From Euwallacea fornicatus (Eukaryota > Arthropoda > Insecta > Coleoptera > Curculionidae), in contig NC_089545.1 of the NCBI RefSeq assembly GCF_040115645.1, positions 2,294,001 through 2,358,000 of the forward strand: a stretch of DNA of 64,000 bases, in the 5' to 3' direction. A program made the translations under genes and the position numbers. Below the pieces are notes generated by a model that was not told where the DNA came from, ran no database searches, and worked only from the letters and a program-made list of their open reading frames with translations. Below are positions 51,696-62,604 of this stretch, in pieces; position 1 is the first letter of the stretch; every line of letters begins with the position of its first letter.

Positions 51696-53370
51696 CATAT
51701 ATTTAAATTTAAATATGTCGACCTATTAGAGGTATGAAAGGTTAAGTGGGTACGTGATCATTTCATTAGTTAATCCTTATTTTGGGTCCATCGTATTTGA
51801 TTTCTAACATTTATACATATTGGAGATATGACAAGCTAATTCCGCGGATCAAATTAAACTTGAAAAAGTGCCAAAACCAAATTTGCCAATGCCTTCCCTG
51901 AACCTCTTACTTATAACCTTTTCACATCGGATCCTCAATTAACTCAATTAAAATCCCTGACCTATTTCTTATGACGTCTGTACACTTTGAACACGAGAAC
52001 TAATAGTTAATTACTTTATATCGAAAATATGATTAATGTTCTATTTAGAAATATTGTGCACTTGCACTTAGGTCGTTACGGGTTCAATTTGTGAGATTGT
52101 GTTTTCAAAACTGTTGGTTGTCGTCTGGTTAAAATATGAGTTATTTTATCTTGCGGCATTTTTAAAGTATTATTTGGGCTCTAAGGAAACGCACATTTAA
52201 GTTGTAATTTATGAAGTAATCGTGGTAATATAATAATAAATTGCTCGCAGAGGTTCGGGTTAAGTGAAGAACTGTCGTGGTCGAGGTTTTGCAATTCAAA
52301 ATAAAGCAAAAATATTAATTTCGAATTAACTTTGAGCGCAATTTGTATCAAAATATGTAACCCATTTAAACGTTTTAAATATCGAACTATTCAATAATTA
52401 ATTTTCCATTAAAAAATGGCCTCATGCAATAACGCAATATCCAATTTCCAGGGGAATAGCTACAATATAAAATAAATAAATAAAATTTGCTTTTCTTTTG
52501 TCAAAGTAGATGGAGCCGATTAATTTTTAAATCGTTAGTTATGAAACGGTATGTGCAGAGCAATTTCATGTGAGCGCTTTCAGTAAAATATTTTCATTAA
52601 ATATTCTGGCCTTATGTTATTTGTTTCAAAATTTAAATGTTGCAGTTTAGAGCTTTGTTAAATAGCCGCTGTCCACTAAAAAAACGTTCTGGATTAATTT
52701 TTTATTGCGCTAATGGAGATAAATAACTGTTATCGAATGAATATCCTGGAATTCTATTTTTTTTAGATATTCACTCATATTCGGTTCAATTTAAACAATA
52801 TGAAAGTAGAAATAACGTTTCGGAAATTTATCTGGGATCAGCGCCGAAAAAAAAATAAGTCTATTGGTTTATGATTTCCTCGGTATGAGGTCTGCGCATC
52901 TGCACTCGAAAACGAAAAAGCCGTTGCAGTTGGTTTTCGAAATTTTAAGTGAATTTGCAAAACCCAGGCTCGTTTCATTAAGATAAACTGGTATCGGCAG
53001 TGGTGTCTTAAACTTAAAATGTTCCCTGCGCAGCTTATCTCTCTGCACTATCACCGATGCGTGGTGTAAAATCCATTAGTACATAGTTAAATGTAGAAAC
53101 CCATACCTACATGTACCCATAAAAATTCTTCCTAAAAACCTTTCCAATTTCAGACATTATTTTCAAATTTACCAGGAGATAAATTTGATTCTTCCCTGTT
53201 TTCAATTTATACGACTGACATATCTTTTACTTCCATCATCAAAACATAATAAAAAATTCAATATTCCAGCTCAAATATTATCCCACTCCCAAAAATGTAT
53301 TGCCATCCATCGAACAAGATCTTGGGGTAAAATCGATAAAGAAAACACCCGAAAAAGTAAATTTCACATC
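51696..53370. other. AT-rich spacer between the mariner-like relic and the Tollo 3' side
   Basis: No coding frame above about 66 codons. Strongly AT-rich with many TAATTA-type words. Nothing else supportable. Confidence 0.5.
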
Positions 53371-53556
53371 ATGTTTATTATATAATTCGTTTTGCAGTTG
53401 TAAAAAATATACACATAGTACAAACCAATAATGGTTGAACAAATAAATATATCTATTTACAGGATGTTTATTATATAATTCGTTTTGCAGTTGTAGAAAA
53501 TATACACATAGTACAAACCAATAATGGTTGAACAAATAAATATATCTATTTACAGG
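53371..53556. repeat. Tandem duplication, 2 x 93 bp, one mismatch
   Basis: Copy 1 is 53371-53463 and copy 2 is 53464-53556. Both begin ATGTTTATTATATAATTCG and end CTATTTACAGG. The only difference I find is A versus G in the GTTGTARAAAATAT segment. The near identity means a recent duplication or an assembly artefact. The unit is a multiple of three, but the repeated peptide it gives on the minus strand looks like a chance ORF. It lies 650-840 bp downstream of the Tollo stop. Confidence 0.95.
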
Positions 53557-53801
53557 ACTGTACAAAAATAATACAAGAGGAAAATAATTACATGTTATCT
53601 TGCACCTAATAGCTATAAGTCGCGTCATCTGTACATACAATTTGTTTGTGACATATCTTATTCATATTTGCAATTTGCGCTTCAACCTATTTATAAAAAA
53701 TTGTCAATTGTAATTAAAAAATCAATAAAAAATAACAGAATTAAGGAATGAAACAAACTTTTGTCCTCAAAATTACCCTCAATTTAATTAGGTTCATTAT
53801 C

Positions 53802-53807
53802 TTTATT
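53802..53807 (-). terminator. Candidate polyadenylation signal for Tollo
   Basis: The plus-strand TTTATT here reads AATAAA on the Tollo strand, about 400 nt past the stop codon. It is the first canonical hexamer I see downstream. Further hexamers occur at 53466-53471 and 53373-53378, one in each copy of the 93-bp tandem duplication, so alternative 3' ends are possible. Confidence 0.35.
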
Positions 53808-54206
53808 ACTATTTACCACAGTGCATCGATATCAAAAATTAGATATTTTATGCTTGTAGAAGGTATATGGAAACTATTTGAATCGATAAGATAATGTTTC
53901 TGCCTAAGTATTATGATTTTTAGAATATATAAATATACAAGCGGACCCTAAAATTTGTCAAGAAAAGAGAATAAAATTAATACAATTTCAGTATTGCTGG
54001 TCTATGTATGACTAGAAACTATATAATGATACTCTACAGTTTACACATGCATCAATACAGAAAATACTCAAATTTCCCGGATTAAACCCTGTCAAAACCG
54101 AACAAAATCTCCCGCGACCCCAAAAACGCGTAATATGTCACAAAAAACCGTAATTTTTTAAGTCTTTCAATTCGAAAAATATATACCTAGTCAGTCAGGA
54201 AAATTA

Positions 54207-57200
54207 TCACACAAGATAGGCCTGTCCGCCATTGTGGGCCCCAGAGGCCTGCAACACCACGTGTGGACGCCACTGCTGAGGTACGCCCCTCCTAGCTGAA
54301 GCCCCTCTCTCCAACGTACTATAATCTGAGTCTATACTAGAATATATGTGATCAGAAATCGGCCTTGGTTCTTGCGTAACGCGCCTCGAAGGCCTAGGAG
54401 ATGGTGTGGCAGTAGTTGCAGAGGAATAATTGGCATCCTCCGCCTCTTGAGGAACTCCTGCGGAGTAGGCAGGAGGAGGAATCATTTGCATACTAGGCGA
54501 GGGTGGTCCTTGGGACCTGATCTTTTCAGGGAAATGGTGATGCGAATGATGGGTTCCATTGGCCACCACCCTCGAATCTATGGTGTAATTGTTAATATTA
54601 CGCCGATAATTTGCGTTGATTTTTCCTCTAGTTTCTACGGGGGGAAGGGCGTACTTCAGCCTCTCCCAAAACCTTCGTTCGCCCCATCTGACACGTTCAG
54701 CGGTTTTGAAGTACAACCTCAATTCTGGATCCATTATAACTTCTTGAAACGGACCATCCTCGATTATTACTAGTTTATACACCCGCCCTTTCAGAGCTTC
54801 ATGAAAGGCCTGCCTCAAGTCAAATCTAGCCCATTCAGTCTCGATAAAGTTCCTTGTGAGGATCATAATAAGTCTCCTGCTCGCTTCTGAGGCTTCCAAC
54901 ACTGCTGAAGCGGCATGTTGGTTATAAGCAGTGTTCGAAAGGTCTCTATAGTGTAAGCACAGTTGATATCGAGGCTCAAGCTCCCCGGACAAATTATGAA
55001 CCACCCACTCTTCGTCTTTAGGGCTATAACACACAAAGGCGTCATAGAGTTTGTCACTATCGTCAAACTGCTTCGAACTAGAGTCCCTAAAATTGCACAA
55101 TCGAACCCCGTATCGCGAATACAGCCACACGCGGACAGGGTCTCTAAAAACGAACCAGAGCACTATGGCGAGCAGCATGAGAATCACTATACATAGAGTC
55201 ACTACAACCATGGGCCAATAATCACTTACCAGCATTGAGTCTATCACAGAATTGCCCGCGTAGTAGTCACTGCACACCGTAGTGTTAAAGTCTAGTTCAC
55301 GGCTTTGAGCTGGTTTTGTCTCCGGTATTGAGCACATCACATTTGCACTGTCCACCACTTTGACCGCATTATCAGCGACCCATGATGTGAGACCTTGCAG
55401 AAACTTGCAACGACAAGACCAGGGATTCCCGGCGATGAATATTTGCTTCAATCGTTGTTTGTAAGCAAGCTGCCACACAGGGAATATAGTAAGTTTATTT
55501 CCATCCAGGCGAAGCACCTCCAAAGAAGTCAACGGGTCGAAAGTCTTGTTACTCATGGTTTCTATTATGTTATTTTGCAGGTAAAGCTCCCTTAGGTTCT
55601 CTAAATGCTCGAACTCATAACCTTTCAATTGCCTCAATCTGTTGTCTTCCAAATGCAACACTTGCAAAGAGTGCAAGCTATTAAATGTGCTGTTCTGGAT
55701 AGATTCTACATTGCTGCTATTCACAAATAGGGTTTTTAAATTCTTTCTCCCAATGAAGGCATGATTGTGCAGTTCCTTGATATAATTACCGTCTAGATAA
55801 ACCTCTGTGGCATCCATAGGGATTTTCTGAGGTATCTCGGCGGCTCCTTGCCCTGAACAATCTACAACGTTAGTGTTCCACGTTTGATCATGGTAGCAGC
55901 TGCAGTTGTTAGGGCAGGTCATTTCACAATCGCAAGCATCAAAATCGCAGCAGTGACATAAAGTAAAGCAGTGAGTTTCATATGTACAAAGAAAATCAGA
56001 CGGCTTGGATTGGCTAAGAGGCATGTGGGTCATACCTCTGGAATGAGTCATCTTGCACATCACATTATCTGCATCCATTACTTTGGGGTATTGTCTTGAT
56101 CCAGACATGCTGTTGATGGCTTGTAACCATTCCATGGTGCAGTCGCAGTGGAAGGGGTTACCCCCGAGGTAAACTTCAGGAAGCGACCTGTTAGTAGGGA
56201 CTGGGGTGAGTCTTAGAGCATTTATGTCTACACTGGTTAGATCATTTGCATACATGTCCACTCGAGCCAAATTAGTTTTATCCAAGAAAGTGTTTGCGTG
56301 GATTTTCTTAATAAAATTGTTGTTTATGAACAGAAGTTCCACACTGTTGGGGATAGACATTGAAGAAATATCAGTAATCCTATTGTGGCTAGCATCTAAT
56401 GTTTTCACCCCAATTTCGTCTTGGATTTTGTAGTAGTTGCCCAAGTGCTCTATAAAGTTGCCATGAATATCCAGCCACTTCAAGTTGCTTGGTATAAAGG
56501 CATAATCAAACCATACTAAGTGGTTTTCAGATAAATTCAACCACAACAATGTGGCCAGCGTAGCGAAAACCCCATTAATATCCGTTAGGAAGTTTTCATC
56601 CAGCCTAATTGCCTCGACTTGGATATTTCTTTCAAAAGTGCCTCTCTCAATGTTTTGAATTTTGTTTTTGGCCAAATTCAGGACCTGCAAACTAGGCAAG
56701 TCCCACAACATTCCCCGAGTTAAATTTCCGATAGTGTTATCGATCAGCCTTAATCCGGTCAGTTGATTTAAATTCCTGAACGAGCCATTCCGGAATTCAC
56801 TTATTTGATTCTCGCCCAGATCCAGCGTCTTTAAAAAAGAAAGTTCCTGGACTGCCTCGGGAACTTCGGCCAAAGCATTCGAGCTTAAATCCAATTCCTT
56901 CAGCGCCGAACAGTTTTGGAAAGCGCGAGCATCAACAGTCACTATCAAATTGTTGTTTAAGGTTAATTTACTCAGCACATAGAGTCCATTGAATAAATGA
57001 GGTCCGATGGTATTCAAACGATTCTCTGCCAAATTTAAAGTGTGTAAATTGTAGAGAGGCAAAAAGGCATTGTCCTCTATAAAGCCTATGGAGTTGTTCT
57101 TTAAATCTAGGATTTGCAAGAAGAATAAGTCCTTAAAAGTCCTGGAATCGATACGAGTTAAGGCGTTGTGAGAGAGGTTTAGGACAATCAAGCGAATAAG

Positions 57201-58145
57201 CCCTGTAAAAGTCCCGTTGCCGACATGAATGCTGGTAAGTTGATTTCCGCTTAAATCCAGCACGAGAAGTTGCTCCAAACGATGGAATAATCCCTTAGCC
57301 AAAGAGTACAAAGAGTTATTTTGTAAGTGAACTTCTTTCAACTCAGGAGATCCGGCGAACAATCCTTGAGGCAAAGTTCCGATCTTATTATTCGACATGT
57401 CCAAAGTTTTTAGGCTGACCAGTCCGGCTAAACTTTCCCCGGACACGTCAGTGACATTGTTATATTGTAAATTCAGGTTTTGTAGCCGTCGAAACTTGGA
57501 GAAGCCGCTGTCCTCGCCCAATAACCGAATGTCGTTGAAACTCAAATCTAAGTTTTGAAGTTCACTGGGACTACATTCTGGACCACTAATTCCTATTCTT
57601 TCCGAGTTGCGGATTCTGTTTCGGGTCAGATTCAAAGTTTGCAAGTTAGTCAAGGAACACAATGCGCCCTCAGGCACGGCTCGGATATTGTTGTCTGACA
57701 GATCCAAAACTTGAAGTTCCTTTAAACCCTCAAAACTCGCACTATCCAGCTCTAAGTTCTTTTGCGGACCCCACTCGGAGTTGAAACTGTTTATTTGCAG
57801 CTTTTTGAGGTTTTGCATGCCATTGAAGGCATTCTGCTGCAAGTTCAGCAGCTTGCAGTTTTTTATTTTCAAGTCTTCGAGCTCGTGGAGCTTTTGCAGC
57901 GACCACGGCAAGATACTTTCGTAGAATATGGCACTGGAACAGGTGATTTTCAAGCGAGAGGTGACGTCTTGCGGGATGTTGGTGAGGTTGGCTCCATGTT
58001 CATCTAATAACCTCACGTTGCAAGTCACAGCCACTTTCGAACTTCCTTCGTTGTTATCTGGGAGCCAGGAGCAGAGCTCACTGGACGCGAACCTCGTAGC
58101 GCCACCCAATCCAAGACATAGAGCACCAAAAACTAAGAGCAACAT
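54207..58145 (-). CDS. Tollo: Toll-family receptor Tollo (Toll-8), complete single-exon gene, 1312 aa
   Basis: Single-pass cell-surface Toll receptor. In flies this family member acts mainly in epithelial cell patterning and planar polarity, neural glycosylation control and modulation of immune signalling. Visible in order: a hydrophobic signal peptide (about residues 1-16), an N-terminal cysteine cap, a long leucine-rich repeat block (about 60-655), an LRR C-cap beginning at the NPFHCDC motif near 661, a cysteine-dense LRR N-cap with CHCCDFDACDCEMTCP near 728-748, a second short LRR block (about 775-900), a second C-cap at NPWSCRC near 906, a transmembrane helix near 977-1000, a TIR domain from YDAFVCYS near 1031 to the box-3 FWERLKYALP near 1170, and a proline/serine-rich tail. 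The double LRR/cap layout marks the long Tolls (Toll-2/6/7/8). Segments such as GMLWDLPSLQ, WFDYAFIP and the tail with ATTATPSPRP and final AYLV match my memory of fly Tollo rather than Toll-6 or Toll-7. The start is supported by an insect-like CAAA context before ATG and by the signal peptide right after it. No frameshift or stop. TIR box 2 reads RDLSNTAY and lacks the usual Pro-Gly. Confidence 0.95.
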   Translation of the reverse strand: MLLLVFGALCLGLGGATRFASSELCSWLPDNNEGSSKVAVTCNVRLLDEHGANLTNIPQDVTSRLKITCSSAIFYESILPWSLQKLHELEDLKIKNCKLLNLQQNAFNGMQNLKKLQINSFNSEWGPQKNLELDSASFEGLKELQVLDLSDNNIRAVPEGALCSLTNLQTLNLTRNRIRNSERIGISGPECSPSELQNLDLSFNDIRLLGEDSGFSKFRRLQNLNLQYNNVTDVSGESLAGLVSLKTLDMSNNKIGTLPQGLFAGSPELKEVHLQNNSLYSLAKGLFHRLEQLLVLDLSGNQLTSIHVGNGTFTGLIRLIVLNLSHNALTRIDSRTFKDLFFLQILDLKNNSIGFIEDNAFLPLYNLHTLNLAENRLNTIGPHLFNGLYVLSKLTLNNNLIVTVDARAFQNCSALKELDLSSNALAEVPEAVQELSFLKTLDLGENQISEFRNGSFRNLNQLTGLRLIDNTIGNLTRGMLWDLPSLQVLNLAKNKIQNIERGTFERNIQVEAIRLDENFLTDINGVFATLATLLWLNLSENHLVWFDYAFIPSNLKWLDIHGNFIEHLGNYYKIQDEIGVKTLDASHNRITDISSMSIPNSVELLFINNNFIKKIHANTFLDKTNLARVDMYANDLTSVDINALRLTPVPTNRSLPEVYLGGNPFHCDCTMEWLQAINSMSGSRQYPKVMDADNVMCKMTHSRGMTHMPLSQSKPSDFLCTYETHCFTLCHCCDFDACDCEMTCPNNCSCYHDQTWNTNVVDCSGQGAAEIPQKIPMDATEVYLDGNYIKELHNHAFIGRKNLKTLFVNSSNVESIQNSTFNSLHSLQVLHLEDNRLRQLKGYEFEHLENLRELYLQNNIIETMSNKTFDPLTSLEVLRLDGNKLTIFPVWQLAYKQRLKQIFIAGNPWSCRCKFLQGLTSWVADNAVKVVDSANVMCSIPETKPAQSRELDFNTTVCSDYYAGNSVIDSMLVSDYWPMVVVTLCIVILMLLAIVLWFVFRDPVRVWLYSRYGVRLCNFRDSSSKQFDDSDKLYDAFVCYSPKDEEWVVHNLSGELEPRYQLCLHYRDLSNTAYNQHAASAVLEASEASRRLIMILTRNFIETEWARFDLRQAFHEALKGRVYKLVIIEDGPFQEVIMDPELRLYFKTAERVRWGERRFWERLKYALPPVETRGKINANYRRNINNYTIDSRVVANGTHHSHHHFPEKIRSQGPPSPSMQMIPPPAYSAGVPQEAEDANYSSATTATPSPRPSRRVTQEPRPISDHIYSSIDSDYSTLERGASARRGVPQQWRPHVVLQASGAHNGGQAYLV

Positions 58146-58157
58146 TTTGATTTGCTG

Positions 58158-58178
58158 TTATAAGCAAAGTCTCAACAT
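58158..58178 (-). other. Second small upstream ORF (6 codons) before Tollo
   Basis: ATG at 58178, six sense codons, stop at 58158-58160, ending 12 nt upstream of the Tollo start. It is in a position where ribosomes would have to reinitiate or leak past to reach Tollo. Functional relevance is inference. Confidence 0.3.
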
Positions 58179-58207
58179 AATCCTTCGATGGCCACTTTTA
58201 CACAATT

Positions 58208-58252
58208 TCACAACCGAAATACTAAAAGCACGACATTTGCTATGGTTACCAT
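58208..58252 (-). other. Small upstream ORF in the predicted Tollo leader (14 codons)
   Basis: ATG at 58252 followed by 13 sense codons and a stop at 58208, entirely inside the predicted leader and ending 62 nt before the Tollo ATG. It could lower Tollo translation if the leader starts near 58371. No sign that the peptide itself is conserved can be judged here. Confidence 0.3.
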
Positions 58253-58410
58253 AGCAGTTCGCGTTATCGACTTAAATAACTTATTTCCTTCCCGACACGA
58301 ACATCGTCGAGTCGGAACTTTACGATTGAGATGGATACAACTCCAGCTCTCTCCGACTTTGAAACTAGACTGAAAGCGCTCTGAGAGATACTGCGGTATA
58401 AGCACGGTTA

Positions 58411-61400
58411 GGGGGAATGGGCTACGCGCAAGCGCCCGTTTAGTTCCTAAACAAAGCGCTGTTCAAGAAAAGGGCAGCACCGAACGGTACGTAATGATGC
58501 ACTTCTTCGAGTGGTCGAACACCACAGATAATACGTTAATTAAGATTCTTTTCAAGATTCGATAAGATGTTTGTGTTTTGAATGAAGAGAAATAGATGCA
58601 ATTTTATGAGTCAACGTAAGTTGATTGCAAATTAGAATTCATTGCTTTGAGATTTTTGCTTCATTGCAAGAACCCTCATCTGTGACACCAACGATCTGCT
58701 AGAAAATCTACGAAAGAGTTTCATGGCTAATGCAGTGTGTCCAAGATACGTGTGTCCAGCATTAGGACCTCCGAAATGGCAATAGATACAGATTCAGGTA
58801 AATATGAGAAAAGCTGTGCATTCAAATGGGTAATTGTACGACGCCAACAGATCTATAAAATTATTTTGGTTTTTCAGTTATTTCGAAAAAACCGAAGTCT
58901 TCCAATTCCTTTATTTATTTTCTTTATTCCTGACTTATTATACTTATTAAACGTTTCATATAAAATATGTTCAGAATCCATCGTAGAATCCAAAAATGCA
59001 ATAAAATATAGGGCGTTCCATTTTAAATAAGCGAGTCGACATCTACTTTCGGTATAACTGGAGCTGCCGCCATCTTGAAAATATTTTTAACGCGTGTCCC
59101 CCTACGACTTAGGTATATCCCCCCCTTTTCAGATTTTTCCAAATTATGGTTTTCCCACAATCGATCGAGAGACTTTCCGGATTTCCCCTGTTTGCATTTT
59201 GGAATGTGTATTAAAAAATCTATATAAAAAAACAATAGGTTGGGCGGCGGCGCTGATTACTTACAAACAGAATAATTTATATGACTGCATCAGTCCAGTA
59301 ATCTTATTTTTGTTGTATAATAATAACCGAATAAATTTGACCTTATAATGACTCCTTAAAAGTTTTTTTTATTAAACGATTTACTTATTACTGAATCACC
59401 CACTTCATAAGAATTTAATCGATCGACTCGAATCGAAATTGAATTTATCACAGCTATCACTATATCTATCACCCATCATCAGGCATAATTTAAGCACTAC
59501 TTAGTCAATAGTTATGGAATGATATTAGAAATAATTAAAGTGGCTTCTTATCGAAAAGTGTCGTTATGAAATAGCTAGTTTGTATCAGTTTAGTTTGCAA
59601 TTTTAAAAGCAATATGTAATGCAGCACGTAATCATATGATAAAACATAATTCAGGGTAATTCGATATCATTGAAGCCTGAGTGTTATGCTTTGCGTAAGG
59701 AATCAAAAACAGATTTAAAACTTACTCAAACATAAAGCGAAAACGCATTGTATGAGTCATAAATCACTCTGTATATAGTTGTCGCCAAAGTGAAAAATGT
59801 AGGATATCTCGTTGATATCCAAATGACCCAATCATAAAACCCAGGCCAGGACCCTCCCGACACAAGGACGAATCTTGATATCTTCCTGTTCGACTTGGCA
59901 TATATGAATGAACCAAAGACCTTCTTTCGCAGGCAAATTTTCTTGATAAATTAAGCAATCTGGGACGAAATCCTCAATTTAAAAGGAGATATCAAAAGGG
60001 CGAAAAGTCTATTTGCCTTATCTTAAGGACGGGATGTTATCATCCCCTTGACCCGGTGGGTGCAAATTTGGGAAAAACAAATTTGAATTTAGATTGGGTA
60101 ATTTTTCATAAGATTTGCTTCTAGGAATTAGATGGAACGGAATGTGTGGGGAGTAATTCCAATCTTCCTCTAAATGGAATGTGAAAAGTGGCTTTTGGCT
60201 TTTTACACTTAACAAAAAGCTGCCCTTGATGCTTGACTTCGGTTTCCGGGTAGTGGTGTGTAATAAAACTAAAGAATATTATAAGGGCCGTTTCAGTTTA
60301 GTTTACGATCCTAGGTAATATTACATCTGTGTTACACAAGGCACGACAATCTTCGGTAACATTAAAAAACGATTTGTGCAGATCCTTGCCGAAAGCCGTA
60401 AAATTTACAGCGCTGTCGTTCAAAAAAATGCTTTTTTTACAACCGAAAGGAAAAAACTTAATTTTTATTGCAGATAACTATAAGTTAGTTTGTGGACTGT
60501 GACCCATTTTGCAGCCCTAGGCCCTGTTATGGTTTTTTACGGTTCTCACTTAACACCGCGTTTATTGCTCCAAGAGTAGAAATATCGGCCTGAGTTTCCC
60601 ACAAACATCAATAAATCAGTGTCAAACGTACTGTGGCACTAAAAAAATTAAAAGTTATATATATTGTTTATAGCACCCTTAAAAGTGAATTGGGTTCGTA
60701 ACATTTCGCAACCTTTTCATAGATGCTTTGGAGGCTTAAAAACTTTAATAGATTAGGTGTGAAGAGAGTTATTTATGATACTTGTAAATACGATATTTTT
60801 TGTTGCAAGTGAAATTTGCCAGAAGAGAGGGCAGAGATATAGAAAAATAATTCAAAAGACGAAGAATAATAAAACAGTAGTTAAAGAGATTAAACAAAAA
60901 AATTTATAACCAAATTATAAAATGAATAATGGTGATTCGAACCTAACAATACTGACTTCGAATTTGATGTACACCAAAAGTGGCCCTAACTCTTATATCC
61001 TCCATATACTCTTTCACGTTGTTAATAAAAAGCCAAACCGTTTCCCATCCTTCATCTGGTGGCTCTAACGATTATGATAAACCTAGATTGAATTAATAGC
61101 CGATCATCATCTTCGTCTTTATCATTAAACCAACAATGTTTTAATGGTTTTATAAAAACAGACGAATTAATTCTCAAGAGAAAATAACAGTTCAGCCTAC
61201 GCAATGCGCATCTTTCTATTACATGCCCTAAGTCGATTTTAAAAACTTTACCTGAGATAATGTGCCGGCAGTAAGTTATGTTCAAACCCTGTATTTTAGT
61301 CCCTTTTTTGATGGATCTAGACTTTAACAACCAAAAATTGCATTCGCGTAATTATGAGGGCTATGTGTTTTATTGTGCATTGCGTTGGTTATTGTAGTGC

Positions 61401-62604
61401 AATGCCAAGCACTGTAGTCTGCTATGATAACTTTAAAGTCAAAAACATATCAACAAAAACACTTTGGAAGGTGAGTCTTCAGTATATTTCAATGCTATAA
61501 GAACGCTCTTGATGGCGTAATTTATCAGTTTTTTGATGGGGCCTATAGGACGGCACAATCATAAATCAGGCTTAATACCTCGACGATTTCCGCCGTTTTT
61601 TAATGGTAAAATAATGCGCCTTTAGGTCAAAATTATACTGTTAGGGTAGTTAGACGGATTATTAAGTGTTCTGGACATTCGCCCTGTAATTTGACGCAGA
61701 GGGTACGAAAATCATTTAATCAAGCCTATTTTATAAGTATATGGTATGGCGGGCTAATGCCCGACTTTCCTAAACATTTTCGAAAATTTACGATCTCCGA
61801 GGGCAGCTTTTAAGCGAAGAATTTATTGAGGTCTGAAGCGCTTCTAAGGTGGAATTTAAATTTTTAATCCTCGTTCAATACCTCGAAAAGTGCCACTCCG
61901 CGACACACATGATAAGCTGATAAGACACTTTATGACAAATTGAACCAACATTGAAATTAAAAAGTGCATTATTTGTTTATCCAAGTTTAGTAATCTAAAC
62001 ATACAAATTGTGTACTAAATCACTGACGCTCCAGTGTTTGTCGGTCCAGGACATTTCGGTATACTTATACAATCATGGGTGGTCTTCACGACATTTAAAA
62101 ATAACAATTACAGGGCCTTGATTTTTATTAGTTTAAAATCGGCTTCGGACGAATCTTGTCTACATTTCTTTTGCTGTTGCATAAAATTGCTTAGCTGTCC
62201 TTGTCCTTGAGTTTTAACACTGGCAACGTGCCTCTCATTGTTCCTCGCCAGAAATATTTTGACTGTTACATGTGAAAGATTTGCTTTTTTTTTCAATGCT
62301 TGCCCTTCATGTGAAACCCTTTGTGTAAGCGCGGTAGATAATAATCCTTGACCAATGTAAGCTACGAGTTTTAGGAATTACGCACACATTGTGCCGAAGA
62401 ATTGACACCTAAAAAACATTGTGGTGCTCAAAATACATTCGAAGGCTCACCCAAAATTTTTGTTTCTTAGCAAGCACATGAGTCACTCATATGAACGAAC
62501 AGTTTCCGGATTTGTCCAAAAATTTATTTAATTTACTGACTAACGTTGTTTCAACGCTTTCGTTCGCCAAATTTGTGTAATTTCACTATATAATCATATG
62601 ATTG
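58411..62604. other. Tollo upstream region, no gene recognised
   Basis: Likely to contain Tollo regulatory DNA by position, but no element is certain. A segment starting near 59006 (TATAGGGCGTTCCATTTTAA, then GCTGCCGCCATCTTGAAAA) looks like the edge of a dispersed insect repeat. A GGATATC-TCGTT-GATATCC palindrome lies at 59802-59820, and an inverted TATACAGAGTG edge at 59767-59777. Confidence 0.45.

Larger units (their letters stand above)
58146..58410 (-). promoter_or_regulatory. Predicted core promoter and 5' leader of Tollo (Inr near 58371)
   Basis: Reading the minus strand toward the gene, an initiator-type TCAGTC lies with its A at 58371. Exactly 28 nt downstream (58344-58339) is GGAGTT, a near match to the insect downstream promoter element, and I see no good TATA box at -30. 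This would give a leader of about 225 nt before the ATG at 58145. Inr/DPE promoters without TATA are common for insect developmental genes. This is a motif-level inference; a further upstream exon cannot be excluded. Confidence 0.35.

Noticed and set aside
53278..53640. 120-codon frame containing a duplicated 31-residue segment
   Set aside because: The apparent internal protein repeat is simply the 93-bp DNA duplication; composition is AT-driven and no start context or domain supports a gene.
54348..54773. 141-codon plus-strand frame opposite Tollo
   Set aside because: Antisense shadow of the Tollo tail and TIR coding sequence.
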